Shown here: piece after piece, positions 42,409-53,639 of the stretch
Layout: the number at the start of each line of letters is the position of its first letter
How positions within the stretch are numbered: the first letter of the stretch is position 1
NCBI GenBank assembly: GCA_933228765.1
Contig: OW121747.1
Location: 43,270,529-43,334,528 of the forward strand
Direction: 5' to 3'
Length of the DNA: 64,000 nucleotides
From: Miltochrista miniata
Lineage: Eukaryota; Arthropoda; Insecta; Lepidoptera; Erebidae
The notes under the pieces: model-generated
Told to the model about the DNA's origin: nothing
Seen by the model: the letters and a program-made list of their open reading frames with translations, nothing else
The model's database searches: none
Position numbers and translations under genes: made by a program

Positions 42409-43020
42409 AGGGTTCCGTAGCCAAATGCCAAAAACGGAACCCTTATAGTTTCCTCATGTCTGTCAGTCTATCTGTCCGTCAGTATGTCACAGGCACTTTT
42501 CTCCGAAACTATATGCCCGCTTTCCACTGCGAGCGAGTCGGACTCATTACGGACTCCGCTATACTCGTAACGACGATTTTCATACATGTCCTTCCACCAA
42601 AGCGGACATGACATGTATCGAAAATCATCGTTACGAGTATAGCGGAGTCCGTAATGGGTCCGACTCGCTCGCAGTGAAAAGCGGTCATAAGGCCTATGCT
42701 ATTAAAACTAGGTAAGTAGATGTATTCTGTGAACCGAATTAAGATTTTCATATAAAACTAGACAAAAAAAGCAGTAAATTTTAGGGTCCCCATACTCAGA
42801 ACTGAAACTCAGAAAATATTTTTTCATCAAACTCATACGTGTGGGTATCTATAGATAGGTCTTCAAAAATGCTATTGAGGTTCCTAACATTTTTTTTTTA
42901 AAGTAAATAGTTTGCGCAAGTGACACTTCCAAAATGGAATATTTGTGTCCCCCTCTAACTTCTATACTAAGTAATGAGGAAATCCATGTGAAATCCATGT
43001 TTTAAACCGTACTGACGACG
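42409..43020 (+). repeat. Lepidopteran GGGTTCCGTAGCCAAATGG repeat, copy 1
   Basis: It matches 47,310-47,942 and the reverse of 54,694-55,365: AACGGAACCCTTATAG, (TGTC)n, GGCACTTTTCTCCGAAACTAT, AGATGTATTCTGTGAACCG, TTTTCATATAAAACTAG, AAGTAAATAGTTTGCGCAAG. It is interrupted by the palindrome at 42,514. Confidence 0.85.
42514..42687. mobile_element. Palindromic MITE, TA target duplication, with empty site elsewhere
   Basis: The left arm TGCCCGCTTTCCACTGCGAG...GACTCCGCTATACTCGTAAC is answered by a right arm ending CTCGCAGTGAAAAGCGGTCA. The arms are about 75 bp with a spacer of roughly 15-20 bp. TA lies on each side (42512-42513 and 42688-42689). The related repeat at 47,400 reads CGAAACTATAAGGCCTATGC without interruption, which is the empty site. 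Confidence 0.88.
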
Positions 43021-43770
43021 CAACCAACACGCGCGTTCGGCTCCTTGACTAACTGCACACTAACTGTATGCGTTAGCGGTGGACAGCATGCGGCGACACC
43101 ATGGTGTTATCACTTAGAACTGAGCATTGAATTATAATGTAACCACCTTAAGTAGGTTCTCAACGTTGCAGTTACATTGAGACTTGTCATGATATTTAAT
43201 TTCGTTTCATTATAACGTAAGAGTTTCCAGAAACACGTGGTAGTTGGCGCTGTATGCAATATTAAAAAATCTAATATTTTAGTTAAAAATTCACAACTAG
43301 ATGGCGGTGTGCCTTTTTTTAAATCGCGGCATGTTTTCGTTACATAGGGTTATATAAGTAAGACTACTTTTCCGCCCAAGGTAGTTTATTATTATTTTTT
43401 ACGATCTTAAAACTATTTTTTCTAAAAGATTCAAGTTTACTTAAAAAATATATTTGTTACACTCGATTTTTATTTCATGGCCACGCAGTCAGAAAGTTTC
43501 TTGCAATAGCTGCTTGGCACCGCTGGTGTCGTCACTTAGTCGAGTGACGTCTCTATCTCATAATATACAAATGTACTCTGTGGGCGACACTACACGACTG
43601 TATCGAACTGCGCGAAGTTGACGGTACGACTGTATGCAGTTGATATTGACTTCACACGACTGCAGCAGTTGATATCATAACTATATGAAGTCGAACATAA
43701 AACTGCATGCAGTTAAATATTTCGACCGCGCGCAGTCGCTGCGATGCAGTCCGTGTGATTGCAGCCTAGG
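43021..43770. other. Interior and right end of the TIR transposon
   Basis: This is AT-rich, non-coding DNA until the CTGCATGCAG-type right subterminal region at about 43,610-43,767. No open frame of interest. Confidence 0.45.
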
Positions 43771-43907
43771 TCCTGGGGTATTCTTCTGAGGGCTTACCCG
43801 GGGCTCCCAACCGTAGGCTGTTAGGGAGGATACGTGAGGTTTTTTAGTCGGTAGGAGTCCGGCATAGCATCCATGCAGGGTTTCCCCTCACGTTAAAAAA
43901 AATACTG
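43771..43907 (+). mobile_element. R1-group LINE 3' end
   Basis: It shows TCTGAGGGCTTACCCGGGGC, CCAACCGTAGGCTGTTAGG, AGTCGGTAGGAGTCCGGCAT and CCCCTCACGTTAAAAAAAA, as in the other R1 ends of this window. Confidence 0.75.
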
Positions 43908-44829
43908 TGGGTTATTGTCTCCTTGAAGTGTCTTCTACACGGATTTTTTATTATCTTTACGTGTGGAAAATTCGTCCTAAAATCCAACACGTTCTCTGAA
44001 CTACTGGACTTCCCAGTAGTTTCTTCTCAATGTATATCTGAATTAGCCTGATCTGGCTGTAATTTGGTGTAGAGCTAGCCTGGAATAACACACAGACTAC
44101 ATAGACACAGGGTCGGCAGCGTGAGCTTTTCACCTCGCTCTGGCGTTGCAAATGTACATACAATGCGGTGACCATTTTCCATTAGGTGGGCCGTAAACTT
44201 GTCTGCCGTTTTAGTAGTAAAAAAATATAGGCCCGAGTTAAGAGCTTAAGGACTAAATCTCAGTGGGTCTAGTTCTTATTTGACCTATATAGGGCTTAGC
44301 CTACATCGCAGTAGGTCTAATTAGGGTTATGCCTACTTCTCCTATTGACTACTCGTAGTCATGACGCGAGTTAGGCGTACTGCGAAATTGGCTTACCGAG
44401 CGCAAAGGTAGGGTAATTACGTGTACGATGAAGATCATAATATTGGCGAGAAGATTTACCTGTTAATGGAGCGATGCTATCTCGTGGGATCCTGATATGA
44501 AACCATATATAAAAGTAGGTAGGTAGTATTTTCATTGATCGAACTGGTCCAGTTTTAGCACATGTACTCATATAGCCACTCACTGCCACTCCTATTATAG
44601 GCAAAGAGGAAAGCAGAACCAAACTATACGCTCACATTTCAACATTTGTTTTTGTGGATGGTAAGCTTATTGCCGTGTTGAAATGGACAGGCGCAAGGCG
44701 TGAAACTTCTCAATCCTCATAAAACGTACGTTTCCGAAGTGTTTAGTTTTTTTACTTTTAAATAGAAACTAATCTTGAGATCATTACCTAAACGAGTTGA
44801 AGGTTGCAAGCAGAAAAAAAAATTACAAT
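43908..44829. other. Intergenic DNA, nothing recognised
   Basis: A few decayed repeat segments (for example CTGAATTAGCCTGATCTGGC, and GTTGAAATGGACAGGCGCAA, a piece shared with 10,875) are present. Open frames on the minus strand have no domain. Confidence 0.45.
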
Positions 44830-45172
44830 AAAAAAACCGACTTCAAACACCGACTTCACTAAGCAGAGATGTGAGCAGAGATGCACAGTCCAGAGGTAAA
44901 GAATCCGGCCCAGAGCCAGTCGGGCTCGCGCACAGAGGGTTCCGTACCAAAATACAGCTAAAAATCACGTTCGTTGCGCCGGAGGAGCCCCCGTAAATCC
45001 CCAACCCCTGTTTTCTATGATTTTAGTATTTATGTTGTAGCGGCAACAGACGGTGCTATGACGGTTCTTGAGATACAGCCTCGTGACGGACGGAAAGACA
45101 GACAGACGGCGTAGTCTTATAAATAGGGTCCCGTTTTAACCCTCTATGTACGGAACCCTAAAAAACCTTAAA
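44830..45172 (+). repeat. Lepidopteran AGGGTTCCGTACC...TACGGAACCCTAAAA repeat
   Basis: It includes CGGGCTCGCGCACAGAGGGT, the GGTGCTATGACGGTTCTTGAG block, AGATACAGCCTCGTGACGG, (CAGA)n, CGTAGTCTTATAAATAGGGT and GTACGGAACCCTAAAAAACC. The two ends contain GGTTCCGTAC and GTACGGAACC, so the element is partly self-complementary. Confidence 0.8.
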
Positions 45173-45422
45173 CCGTTGGCGCTGTGGAGAACAATAGCCT
45201 GTTAAACTGCATTCTACTGAATCTTTAACAACGAGTGTTCTGACAAAAATTATTAATAAGTAGTACCTAGGTATCTGACGAGCTGTTGGTTTCTTGTTGT
45301 TAGTTTATCGAAAAATCCTATATCTATGGTTTAATCCTAGCCTCCCCTTTTCGACATGAAAGAACGAGGAAATCACTGTTACTATCAATCAGTGATTTTC
45401 TATTTCGTTGTTTCCATAAGTG

Positions 45423-45558
45423 CGAGGCCGCATCTGCGTTTTTCAGCGGCGGTTTCTAACCATAAAATGTCAAAACTTGACTTAATTTTATTGATTTTGA
45501 CAGTTTGATGACACTTGAGGCTAGAAGCCGCCGCGAGAAAAACGCAAGTGCGGCCTCG
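45423..45558. mobile_element. 136-bp MITE with 40-bp TIRs
   Basis: The left end CGAGGCCGCATCTGCGTTTT continues with CAGCGGCGGTTTCTAACC. The right end in reverse complement reads CGAGGCCGCACTTGCGTTTT then CTCGCGGCGGCTTCTAGCC. TAAG occurs a few bases outside both ends. A decayed right half may be at 57,490-57,550. No coding sequence. Confidence 0.75.
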
Positions 45559-45659
45559 GGCTAAGACTTTAAATGGGATTTCATTGCCAGTGTCCCCGTA
45601 TTCCGGACGAAATGAATACAAAAAGCTGGCAAAGGAAGCTCTAAGGTAAACGCAGCTAT

Positions 45660-47110
45660 TAACGACCCATCGAAAATTCGCAGGTATTACCGATCCATTT
45701 CATTAACCTGCAATTTTTACGTTACTGGAACAGTTTATGCTAGAAACATTTGACGAAATACGCACATTTGTTCATTGAGTGTCGCAAATACTTACGTTAG
45801 TGTGCGTGGCATTCCGGGAAAGAGACGAAATTCGATTGTTTCTATGACGATAGTAAACTTGCCGATCGTGTGGTACAAATCCTTAATCTTACAGATAAGC
45901 ACACCAAAACTTCGTTTAACAGTTTTTAAAGAATTGTATGAAACCTTTGATTGTTCTGTATTATTGAATGTGTTCATTTAGATGCGAGGTCTTAATTTCT
46001 TACAGTATTTCATAAAGTTTGATTAATTAAATATATAAAACTTCACATTTAATTAAAGCGGTAATACCTTCAACTATTTTAATAGTAGCAGCTATTGCCG
46101 ACTCATGGGTTGGTGATTGCGATGCATATTAAATTTTGTTTTACCCCTTTCTCGTCGATATGTGACAATAAAGCAATTATTTTAATATGACATCTTAATC
46201 TAATACAGTCAGCCTTTGTAACACACAATTACCGATCTATACTATTTGGTCTAGTTTTCTTATTTAATCGTTTTTTGTTTACTACGAAATACAACTTTAA
46301 TCATTCATTGTCATTATAAAGGAGCATTATAAAATTACTTTTTATTGCATTACAATGTTTGTATTAATTGATATTATTTACAACACTATTTATTTAAAAT
46401 CTCTGCTATGGCTACAAAAATCAAATAAATACATATAATCTACTTTTTATGAGTCGGCCATACAATTTCGTAATTATGTATTATATCGACTATTACCGAT
46501 CTATATGAGTCGGTGATAGCAAGTACGGGAAGCTATTGCCGATTCTAAACAAATCCTGGTATGTATCATAACACTAGTTTAATGAAATATTAGCTTATTA
46601 TCCAAACAATATTTTGAAGATAAAAACCCATAAAAGCTCTTTTACAACATAATATCTTAGTCAAATAGCATGGACCAGAGTATCTAAGTGACTTTTCCTA
46701 TGAAGTATAATATTAAAGTGTATGAAAGGTAGTATGAAAGGACTTAGAGCAAACCTACATGATTTTCTGCAAAAACACCATAATGTGTTTCTTCTTAATT
46801 AAACAAAATACCTGCCTATACATTCTTCTTGTTTTTAACAGTCGGTAATAGGTTCATAAAAATCGGTAAATAGCTTCATAGCCTTTCGTATGGGTCGGTA
46901 ATACAAACAATGGACTTGATCACTTAATTATTTTTTTATTTTATTAGTATTGTGTTTAAGGGCAATTTAGGGCTCTAAACATAAACTAGACAAACTAAAG
47001 TTTCATATAAAATCAAAACATTGGGTGTGAACTCAATCACCATTCTTAATAACTATCATCAATTTTAAAATTGTCTTAACAGGGTCGGTAATACCTGCAT
47101 TTACCTTATC
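45660..47110. repeat. Dispersed GTCGGTAATA / TATTACCGAC motifs
   Basis: The core or one-base variants appear in both orientations at about 45,684, 46,060, 46,092, 46,228, 46,488, 46,508, 46,533, 46,842, 46,862, 46,892 and 47,083. The rest is plain AT-rich DNA without genes. The clustering is above what I expect by chance. Confidence 0.6.
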
Positions 47111-47309
47111 TAAAATTATTATTACCTAAGTAATTCGATCAGTTTTTTTTTGACCTGAACTAAATTTACGGAATTTGGCTCAGTTGCATCCTTGCTACAG
47201 CGCTACTGAGGCTATTCCGGTAGGTAGGTACCTGAAGTAGGGTGCAGTAGGCGGTTAGGACCATTCCACTCATTGGTCAAGAACGCTTGGTTGAGTACCT
47301 AGTATATTT

Positions 47310-47942
47310 TAGGGTTCCGTAGCCAAATGGCAAAAACGGAACCCTTATAGATTCGTCATGTCTGTCTGTCTGTCCGTCCGTATGTCACAAGGCACTTTTG
47401 TCCGAAACTATAAGGCCTATGCTGTTGAATATTGGTAAGTAGATGTATTCTGTAAACCGCATTAAGATTTTCATATAAAACTAGAAAAAAAGCAGTAAAT
47501 TTTGGGGGTCGCCCAAAAATATTTTTTTCATCAATCCCATACGTGTGAGGTATCTATAGATAGGTCTTCAAAAATGTTATTGAGGTTCATAACATCGTTC
47601 TTTTTCTAAAGTAAATAGTTTGCGCAAGAGACACTTCCAAAGAGAAAAAATGTATCCCCCCACACCTGTAACTTCTAAACTAAGAAAATGATAAATCTAC
47701 AAAATATATGTGATGTACATTGCCATAGAAACTACCAACGAAAATTAGTTTGAACGAGATCTAGTTGGTAGTGTTTTTTGAATACGTCATAAACCACAAT
47801 TTTCGCCTTGAGAAATCACTACCACTGCGAACGTGTTAAAACATCAATCAAAGTTACAACGAACTACAAGAACTTATATATTATGTTACTTGCTGCTATG
47901 GAACCCTTCATGGGCGAGTCAAACTCGCACTTGGCCAGTTTT
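47310..47942 (+). repeat. Lepidopteran GGGTTCCGTAGCCAAATGG repeat, copy 2 (full)
   Basis: It begins TTAGGGTTCCGTAGCCAAAT and ends AACTCGCACTTGGCCAGTTT. It is the most complete of three copies, about 630 bp, with no open frame. It carries the uninterrupted version of the site used by the palindromic MITE at 42,514. Confidence 0.88.
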
Positions 47943-48115
47943 TTTATGATTTTCGTATAAATACATCATCTTTGAAAATTTCAGCTTTCTAGCCATCGCT
48001 GTACCTGAGATACAGGCTCATGACAGACAGACTGACAGTCAGACAGACAGACGTACAGCGAAGTATCATGTACCGTTTTTACCTTTTGGATACGGAACCC
48101 TGAAAATCAAATTAA
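47943..48115 (+). repeat. Lepidopteran (CAGA)n...TACGGAACCC repeat tail
   Basis: AAATTTCAGCTTTCTAGCCA, GAGATACAGGCTCATGACAG, then CAGACAGACAGACGTACAGC and TTTTGGATACGGAACCCTG are the same series as at 1,279-1,377. Confidence 0.75.
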
Positions 48116-48913
48116 GAACCGAAAAAGAACGAGTCGCACTCGCCTACCGAGGGTTTTGTACCTATAGGGGCATCTGTAGACGACAAAAAAAATTAATTTA
48201 CGGCGTTTGATGATTAAAAGGTTTCCTTTTGCAGAGTGAATAGCTAAACCCATAGATCATTTTACGAAGGTGAGCCATACAACTTTTTGATGTTGGGAAG
48301 ATAGGGAGGGGTCTTTCTTTAGTAAAATATGATATTTAGAAACATTTCTTTTTGTTACAACGTTAAGCTTAGTATCATTTTCAACTAAACTTGAGACGTA
48401 GATTCCATATATTTGGTATATCAAATAATAGCAATAGCAAAGCAGAGGTAAAGGAATACATTCTTAAGTCCGAGACAATTACAAACTGCCCAGTAATTGG
48501 TCGGATTTCTTAAAAAATTATAAAAATAAAAAAGAACTTTTTGAATTAGGGGAGACCGGGGCTGGTTGACTATAGGGGTAAGTAGACTAACTACACAGGC
48601 CTGCAAAATGAGGGTCATACATAACTTCCTCTCTGAAATTTGATAGCTGATTCTAGGGTATTTTGATGCGCTGATTACGAATATGTACTTAGATTTTCTC
48701 CATCACCTCCAGATTTTTCAAAAAAGGCACAGATGGAAAATAGTAAAAAGGACACAAACAAGTCGAACAAAGTTTATGAACTGTTAATTTCTAAATCAGT
48801 GCGGGTACTTATACAAAAACCCTTTGGTTTATCTTTGTAACACCCTTTTCTAATAATATTTACAAAAATTAGGTGTCTAATACAAAATTAAGTCAAATAT
48901 ATCCGTTGTCAAC
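48116..48913. other. Intergenic DNA with a GGGGAGACCGGGGCTGG segment
   Basis: Bases 48,548-48,600 (GGGGAGACCGGGGCTGGTTG, ACTATAGGGGTAAGTAGACT) resemble a transposon terminus related to the ends of the element at 50,145-51,993. No gene is supported. Confidence 0.5.
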
Positions 48914-49240
48914 ACAAAGACTTCTATATAAACTGAGGTAGACGCGCCGTACTCTAACAAGCGTGATTTCAAAAGCCATCCTCAAACACACACATTGCTA
49001 AGACTACACTCACTTATAAATACTATTTACGTAATTGTCACCACACACAATAGTAATATACGGATAGAACAAGAGTAAAAGAGAAGGCGTATGGACTCCA
49101 ATTGCAAGTCGAGTACCTACTCTCGAAGTTTTGACTCACAACATCAACAGTGCGAACAACGCTGCTAATTAGCGCAGTTTATAGGTTTCAAAAATCGGTG
49201 CGTAGGGCATGTCTACCTCAGTTTATATAGAAGTCTTTGT
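48914..49240. mobile_element. 327-bp MITE with about 31-bp TIRs
   Basis: ACAAAGACTTCTATATAAAC and CTGAGGTAGAC at the left are repeated as a perfect reverse complement at the right (GTCTACCTCAGTTTATATAG ... TCTTTGT). The flanks CAAC and TTCAAC are suggestive but no clean duplication was found. No coding sequence. Confidence 0.8.
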
Positions 49241-49754
49241 TTCAACATGGTTAAGGCGAATTACCTACTTATACTTTTTATGTAGTAATTACCAAATTAC
49301 TGATTTAAATGAATTTATATGTACCCTTACTATATTTAAATGCAATAAAAATTAAACTGAAGTAATTTAATGACGTTTTATAAATTTCAAAAGGTAGGCA
49401 CTTAGACATTTTTAAGCAAAATCTTAAATATAAAATTGGTAAAAAAAAATTGTTGGCTGTATGTAGGTAAAGTCGGTTTACTGACGATAGTTGAACGTGA
49501 CAACTCAGCCTTAAATACGCCTCAGAGCGAGGTAACGCCGCATGTGTCATGTTTTTTCGTGCGTACAGCCGGCTCCATCGAATTAAAGACGTTGTCACGT
49601 CAAAAAACATCTTATATTTTATGATAGCAACCGAAAGAGTCTTTCATAAGGAACAATTTCTCTTAAACAACACAGTATCTTAAATTAAAGAACGATCAAG
49701 TCAAATTATACCTTATTGCTAACGTATTCTACGGTCTACCTACCTACTTACATG
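49241..49754. other. Intergenic DNA
   Basis: Two opposed open frames (49,305-49,610 minus and 49,436-49,624 plus) overlap. Neither has a domain or splice context. Confidence 0.45.
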
Positions 49755-49797
49755 CCTACGGTTGGGAGCCCCGGGTAAGCCCTCGGAAGGATACCAT
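49755..49797 (-). mobile_element. R1-group LINE 3' fragment
   Basis: CCTACGGTTGGGAGCCCCGG and GTAAGCCCTCGGAAGGATA are the reverse complement of the conserved R1 3' segment. Confidence 0.65.
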
Positions 49798-49868
49798 AGT
49801 TCTTTATGAAAGGTCCTCTTTTGGTCGGTATCATAAAATACAGAATATAATTTTTTTTACATCTCACC

Positions 49869-49879
49869 GGTTCGACTCC
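49869..49879 (+). mobile_element. SINE B box
   Basis: GGTTCGACTCC is a canonical pol III B box, followed by CGGCTCAAGCAGGTGATTTT, the same body as in the fold-back SINE at 15,612-15,790. The A-box side is replaced by other DNA. Confidence 0.6.
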
Positions 49880-49956
49880 CGGCTCAAGCAGGTGATTTTT
49901 CAATAATCTTTAAATGCAATTTTACAAAATTTTGAAAAAAAAATTAACAAAAAAAA

Positions 49957-50096
49957 ACCGACTTCAAACAAAAACTAAAAATTTAATAAAAAATTTTAAA
50001 TAAAAAGTAGAACCGACTTCATACAAATCCTTAAAAATAAAATTTACTTAGCACAAAGTAATATGTATTTTGATTTACCAGATTTTATTCAATACT
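49957..50096 (+). repeat. Repeat, inverted partner at 53,962-54,112
   Basis: ACCGACTTCATACAAATCCT, TAAAATTTACTTAGCACAAA and GATTTACCAGATTTTATTCA appear here, and their reverse complements lie about 3.9 kb downstream. The two may be termini of one large element or independent insertions. Confidence 0.75.
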
Positions 50097-50144
50097 AGCT
50101 GATGCCCGCAGCTTCGCCTGCGTGAAATTTTGTTCCTAGACTAT
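50097..50144 (+). repeat. Lepidopteran AGCTGATGCCCGC repeat, 5' half
   Basis: AGCTGATGCCCGCAGCTTCG and GTGAAATTTTGTTCC are cut at 50,144 by a TIR element. The 3' half resumes at 51,994-52,130. Confidence 0.8.
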
Positions 50145-50667
50145 AGGGGAAACTGGGGATACTTGATCCGTACGGGAGACTAGGTACACAAGATTTACAG
50201 AACCTGTATAAGCCGTATTTAGTTTTATAGTGGCAATATCGATTGTATATGGTACACGATAACTTTCTAAAGATGGTAAACCTATCATATTTAACACTTT
50301 GGCAAATGACTGGCGAGTTAGTAATTGTTGCGGCAGAAAGAAAATTTTGATTAGATTTTATTGTGACTAAACATTTATTTAAAATAGGACTTTTTGGTGT
50401 GTATGCATTTAATACGAGCCATTATCTATAATATTAGCAATTCTTTACGTAATAAAGTGGTAATATTATAGACATTTAAAAATATTTTTGTTAATAACCT
50501 CAAATAGCTCAAGGTATACTTGGTACACTTTATTATGGGAGATTTGATCCACCTGGCTCAAGTGTCCCCTACCTTTTTTTTTCAATTCAGTGCAGAACAA
50601 TATGCCAAGAGCCTACAAAACCAGAGAAGGTGCCCGAAAAATAGTGCCAGGGAACGAAAATGAAGCT

Positions 50668-50855
50668 AGTCCATGCCCTTAAAGTCGCACAGCGAGCAAT
50701 TGAACGAGCTGTGCTATGGATGTCTCTGAGGTATAAAATCTGGAACGATGTTCTCCGTTAGAGAACTAGAGTGGTCGACATAGCACGCAGAAGCATGCGT
50801 CTTGAAATGGCAGTGGGCTGGCCACATCTCTGTAGGAGAACCGATGGTCGGTGAC
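50668..50855 (+). pseudogene. RTE LINE C-terminal fragment
   Basis: LVHALKVAQRAIERAVLWMS, RTRVVDIARR and KWQWAGHIS-like text can be read across two frames, matching 13,990-14,150. It is inactive and nested. Confidence 0.75.
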
Positions 50856-50865
50856 GCAAACGAGT

Positions 50866-51110
50866 TGTGCTGTTAAAATTTTTCAAGCCGCCTAAAAAGG
50901 CTTTCAACTTAGCATAACGACTGCCATTTTACTGGCAACCGGGATCAACTGCTTAACGTGCCTTCCGAAGCACAGAAACGCTCAAATAAATGTCACAAAG
51001 TGATCATATGGATGGTCACCCATCCAAGGACTAGCTCTTAGTGAAAGTCGCTACTGTAGTGATCGTTTACAGAACACTGAAACCGCGGGGCCACGAGCGC
51101 TACCAATAAA
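50866..51110 (+). repeat. Lepidopteran repeat (TTTTCAAGCCGCC ... GACCACGAGCG)
   Basis: It shares TTTTTCAAGCCGCCTAAAAA and CATTTTACTGGCAACCGGG with 10,915-10,985. It ends GAACACTGAAACCGCGGGGC. Confidence 0.65.
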
Positions 51111-51453
51111 CCGTGATATAGATAGATATATGAAGAAATATGTGATTTCGAAAATGAATAAACAGACAAGACATTTTTTATTTAACTCCTTAGTAAAGTT
51201 ATCATGTGACCTTAAATATGGGAGACTTGTTCCCCCAGGATCAAGTCATCCAGACCGGGGGGATCAAGTCTTACGTATATAGGGGACACATGGTACGATT
51301 CCTCATTATTGATTTTAGTCAAATAACTACTAAATTTAGATATTCATATCTTTGGCTCTTACAGCAAATTATCAATCATCAATAAATATAATAAAATCGT
51401 AACAGGTCGCTGTCTGTACATGGAAGATAAATAAGAAAAAATATTATAGGGGG

Positions 51454-51720
51454 GCTTTATGAACGCAATAGAACCCAAAACAATGATTTTTAGAATTTTT
51501 GTCTGTTTGTCTGTTTGTCTGTATGTCTGTATGTCTGTATATCTGTTTGTCTGTACGGTTGTGCACGCTAATCTCAGTAACCGCTCAACCGATTGCAATG
51601 CGGTTTTTTATATTGTGTTGAGGTTTGCTCCAGTTAACATTTAGCGTTTGTTTTATGTAAATCGGTTTAGAAATAAAAGAGTTATAACACTTTTAAGAAT
51701 CAGATATTTTGAAAATTTTA
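51454..51720 (+). repeat. Lepidopteran repeat with (GTCTGTTT)n core
   Basis: GAACGCAATAGAACCCAAAA is followed by ten or so TGTCTGT/TGTTTGT units, and CTCAGTAACCGCTCAACCGA. Overlapping open frames come from the simple repeat. Confidence 0.7.
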
Positions 51721-51993
51721 ATTGTAGGGGTTTCTTTGAATGTGAGTGAACCTAAACTGGCGTGTTGGCTTAATCATAAACTAACCTAACTGTTTCAGAC
51801 GCTGCTTGATGACTCTGATGAAGAAATACCTTTCCTTTCATACACCTTATGTGACGTAAACGAAGTTGCGGGCTCAGCTAGTAAGCAAATAAATTTCACG
51901 TATTTTAGTACCAACAGGTTTTTAAACGGATACTCAACATAGAAATTAGGGATAAAAAACAAAAGGGGGGATCAAGTGTCCCCAGTTTCCCTT

Positions 51994-52130
51994 AAAATAT
52001 CTCTGTAGGCACCAAATTTCAGCTAGATCCGTGCAGCCGTTACAGCGTGAAAGAGTAACAAACATCCACACTCACAAACATTCGCATTTATAATAATACC
52101 TATTTAGATAGATTTCTGATTTAATACTTG
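51994..52130 (+). repeat. Lepidopteran AGCTGATGCCCGC repeat, 3' half
   Basis: It includes CACCAAATTTCAGCTAGATC, CGTGAAAGAGTAACAAACAT and CATTTATAATAATACC. It completes the copy begun at 50,097. Confidence 0.8.
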
Positions 52131-52169
52131 CGTACTGATTAAGAAAATAATAAATAAAGCTATTCATAC

Positions 52170-52510
52170 TAACCTATCATTCTTGAAAAAATCACAAATT
52201 AGTAAACGTAGTCTTCGCCGACCTAGCCTACTTGTTCTACCACGGGTTCGTACTAACTATGGTAGAAAGAATATAAGTTTTGAAGGAGCACAGCTGTATA
52301 ATCAACTACCATCTGAAGTAAGAGATACAAGCACCCTAAGCAGTTTTAAGTCCAGATTATTACAGCACATAACGCAACCTTCTGTAAGACCTAACTGAGG
52401 CTATGAAGCTGATGCAGTGTTCGACGATCACTTTTATATAGCAAAACGTAAAATAATATTTTCATGTAAGTGACATTGTTAATTTGTCTTAATGAAAATA
52501 AAGTTCTTTA
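52170..52510 (+). mobile_element. LINE ORF2 C-terminus and 3' UTR
   Basis: The frame at 52,183-52,398 reads RRPSLLVLPRVRTNYGRKNI, SFEGAQLYNQLPSEVRDTST and LSSFKSRLLQHI before a stop. F.G..LYN.LP...R....L..FK..L is the usual C-terminus of CR1/Jockey-group ORF2. A 100-bp 3' UTR with AATAAAGTTC follows. Confidence 0.75.
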
Positions 52511-52539
52511 AACCTATTAACAAATTCATAACGCAAAAT

Positions 52540-53280
52540 AATATGAGCTAAGTAAATTTATTTATTAAATACATTTCTTAATTCAATGGCTAAACTACTA
52601 CTTGACACAACTTCTCGTCTAAGCCATTGACATCGTAACTTAGTTCCTTCTTCAGGTAGTCCCAGCCTACGACGTTTGAACAAACCGAACTACTGTAGGC
52701 TTTGTCCTCCTAATACAGATGGTCCAACCAAGACCTGGTAACGTAATAACAATGTAAATCTTATCAGCTGAGCGTTCATGTTCATTGTAATGGCTCTTTT
52801 CAGTCCTGTCGAATGTAGTCTACGTAGAGGCCATTCCCGTATTTTACAAAGACTGAGTCTGTTTCCTGACAGAGTGCAGTCGGCGCTATGTGTAGAATAA
52901 AGTTCATGCCTTCCATGACCAGTCGCTTAGGGCTGCTGACAATGTTTGTCGTAAGGATTGAGCGTATCTACGCTCAACCATCTGGTAACATGCAGTGGAT
53001 ACTACCTGAAGCGTGGTCTTTCATTTTTCTGGCTAGCCATCTTAGAATTTTCTTCTTCTTTTCACAAATGTATTTTTGTCACACAAAATTTTAATGAATT
53101 AGCAATAATACTTCCATAAAGCATAGGTATTTGGTTAATATTATACCAATATAGCGCTTTTTATTTAACTTTATGGCTTTGTAGTAAAATCATCTGTTTG
53201 AAGTAAAACATAAATGAAAACGTCAATTGTATTGAACTTTTACAAATTATGTGTCAAAATAAAAAGTAATTTGAGTATAA
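52540..53280. other. Intergenic DNA, nothing recognised
   Basis: There are no domains. A 68-codon frame at 52,888-53,094 is unsupported. Confidence 0.45.
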
Positions 53281-53639
53281 AATAAGAGTATTTAAGGAGT
53301 ATTGATATCAACTCCGGAGAAAATCAGTCCCAAAATAATTTACATTCCCTTTTTAGCTCGTTATAGTGTAAATTTCAATAAAATACGAAACACGTCTTCC
53401 ATCAATTATGTTGGTAATGCTATATGCCAAATTTTAAGTAGATCGGACCAAGGAATCACGTTGTCCCATACAAACTTTACCCTCCTTTTTTATACCTTTG
53501 GAGGTGGAATTTGCAAAAATGTTAAAATTACTTTTTTCAAATTTCAAAAAAAAAAAAAAACAAACAACGCTTATGCTTAGTTTCATCATCGTACCATTAA
53601 CTGTTTAAGCAATAATTGATAATAACTTTGGGTAAGTTT

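Larger units (their letters stand above)
42116..43767. mobile_element. TIR transposon with CTGCATCGCAGCGACTGC ends, nested
   Basis: The left end AGGGTGCCATCAGACAGACT followed by GCATCGCAGCGACTGCATGC matches the reverse complement of the right end (AGGCTGCAATCACACGGACT, then GCATCGCAGCGACTGCGCGC). Subterminal stretches repeat CTGCATGCAGTTG-type units on both sides. It contains a lepidopteran repeat with its own palindromic MITE. No transposase was recognised. The target duplication is unclear. Confidence 0.7.
50145..51993. mobile_element. TIR transposon with GGATCAAGT subterminal motifs, nested
   Basis: The left end AGGGGAAACTGGGGATACTT is matched by the right end, whose reverse complement is AAGGGAAACTGGGGACACTT. 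Further GGATCAAGT or ACTTGATCC-type motifs with GGGGGATC context lie near both ends (50,530-50,575, 51,220-51,300 and 51,965). It carries an RTE fragment and two lepidopteran repeats. No transposase was recognised. Confidence 0.7.

Noticed and set aside
51500..51560. Regular short repeats that could suggest a CRISPR-like array
   Set aside because: They are GTCTGTTT microsatellite units without spacers, inside a lepidopteran repeat. The genome is eukaryotic.
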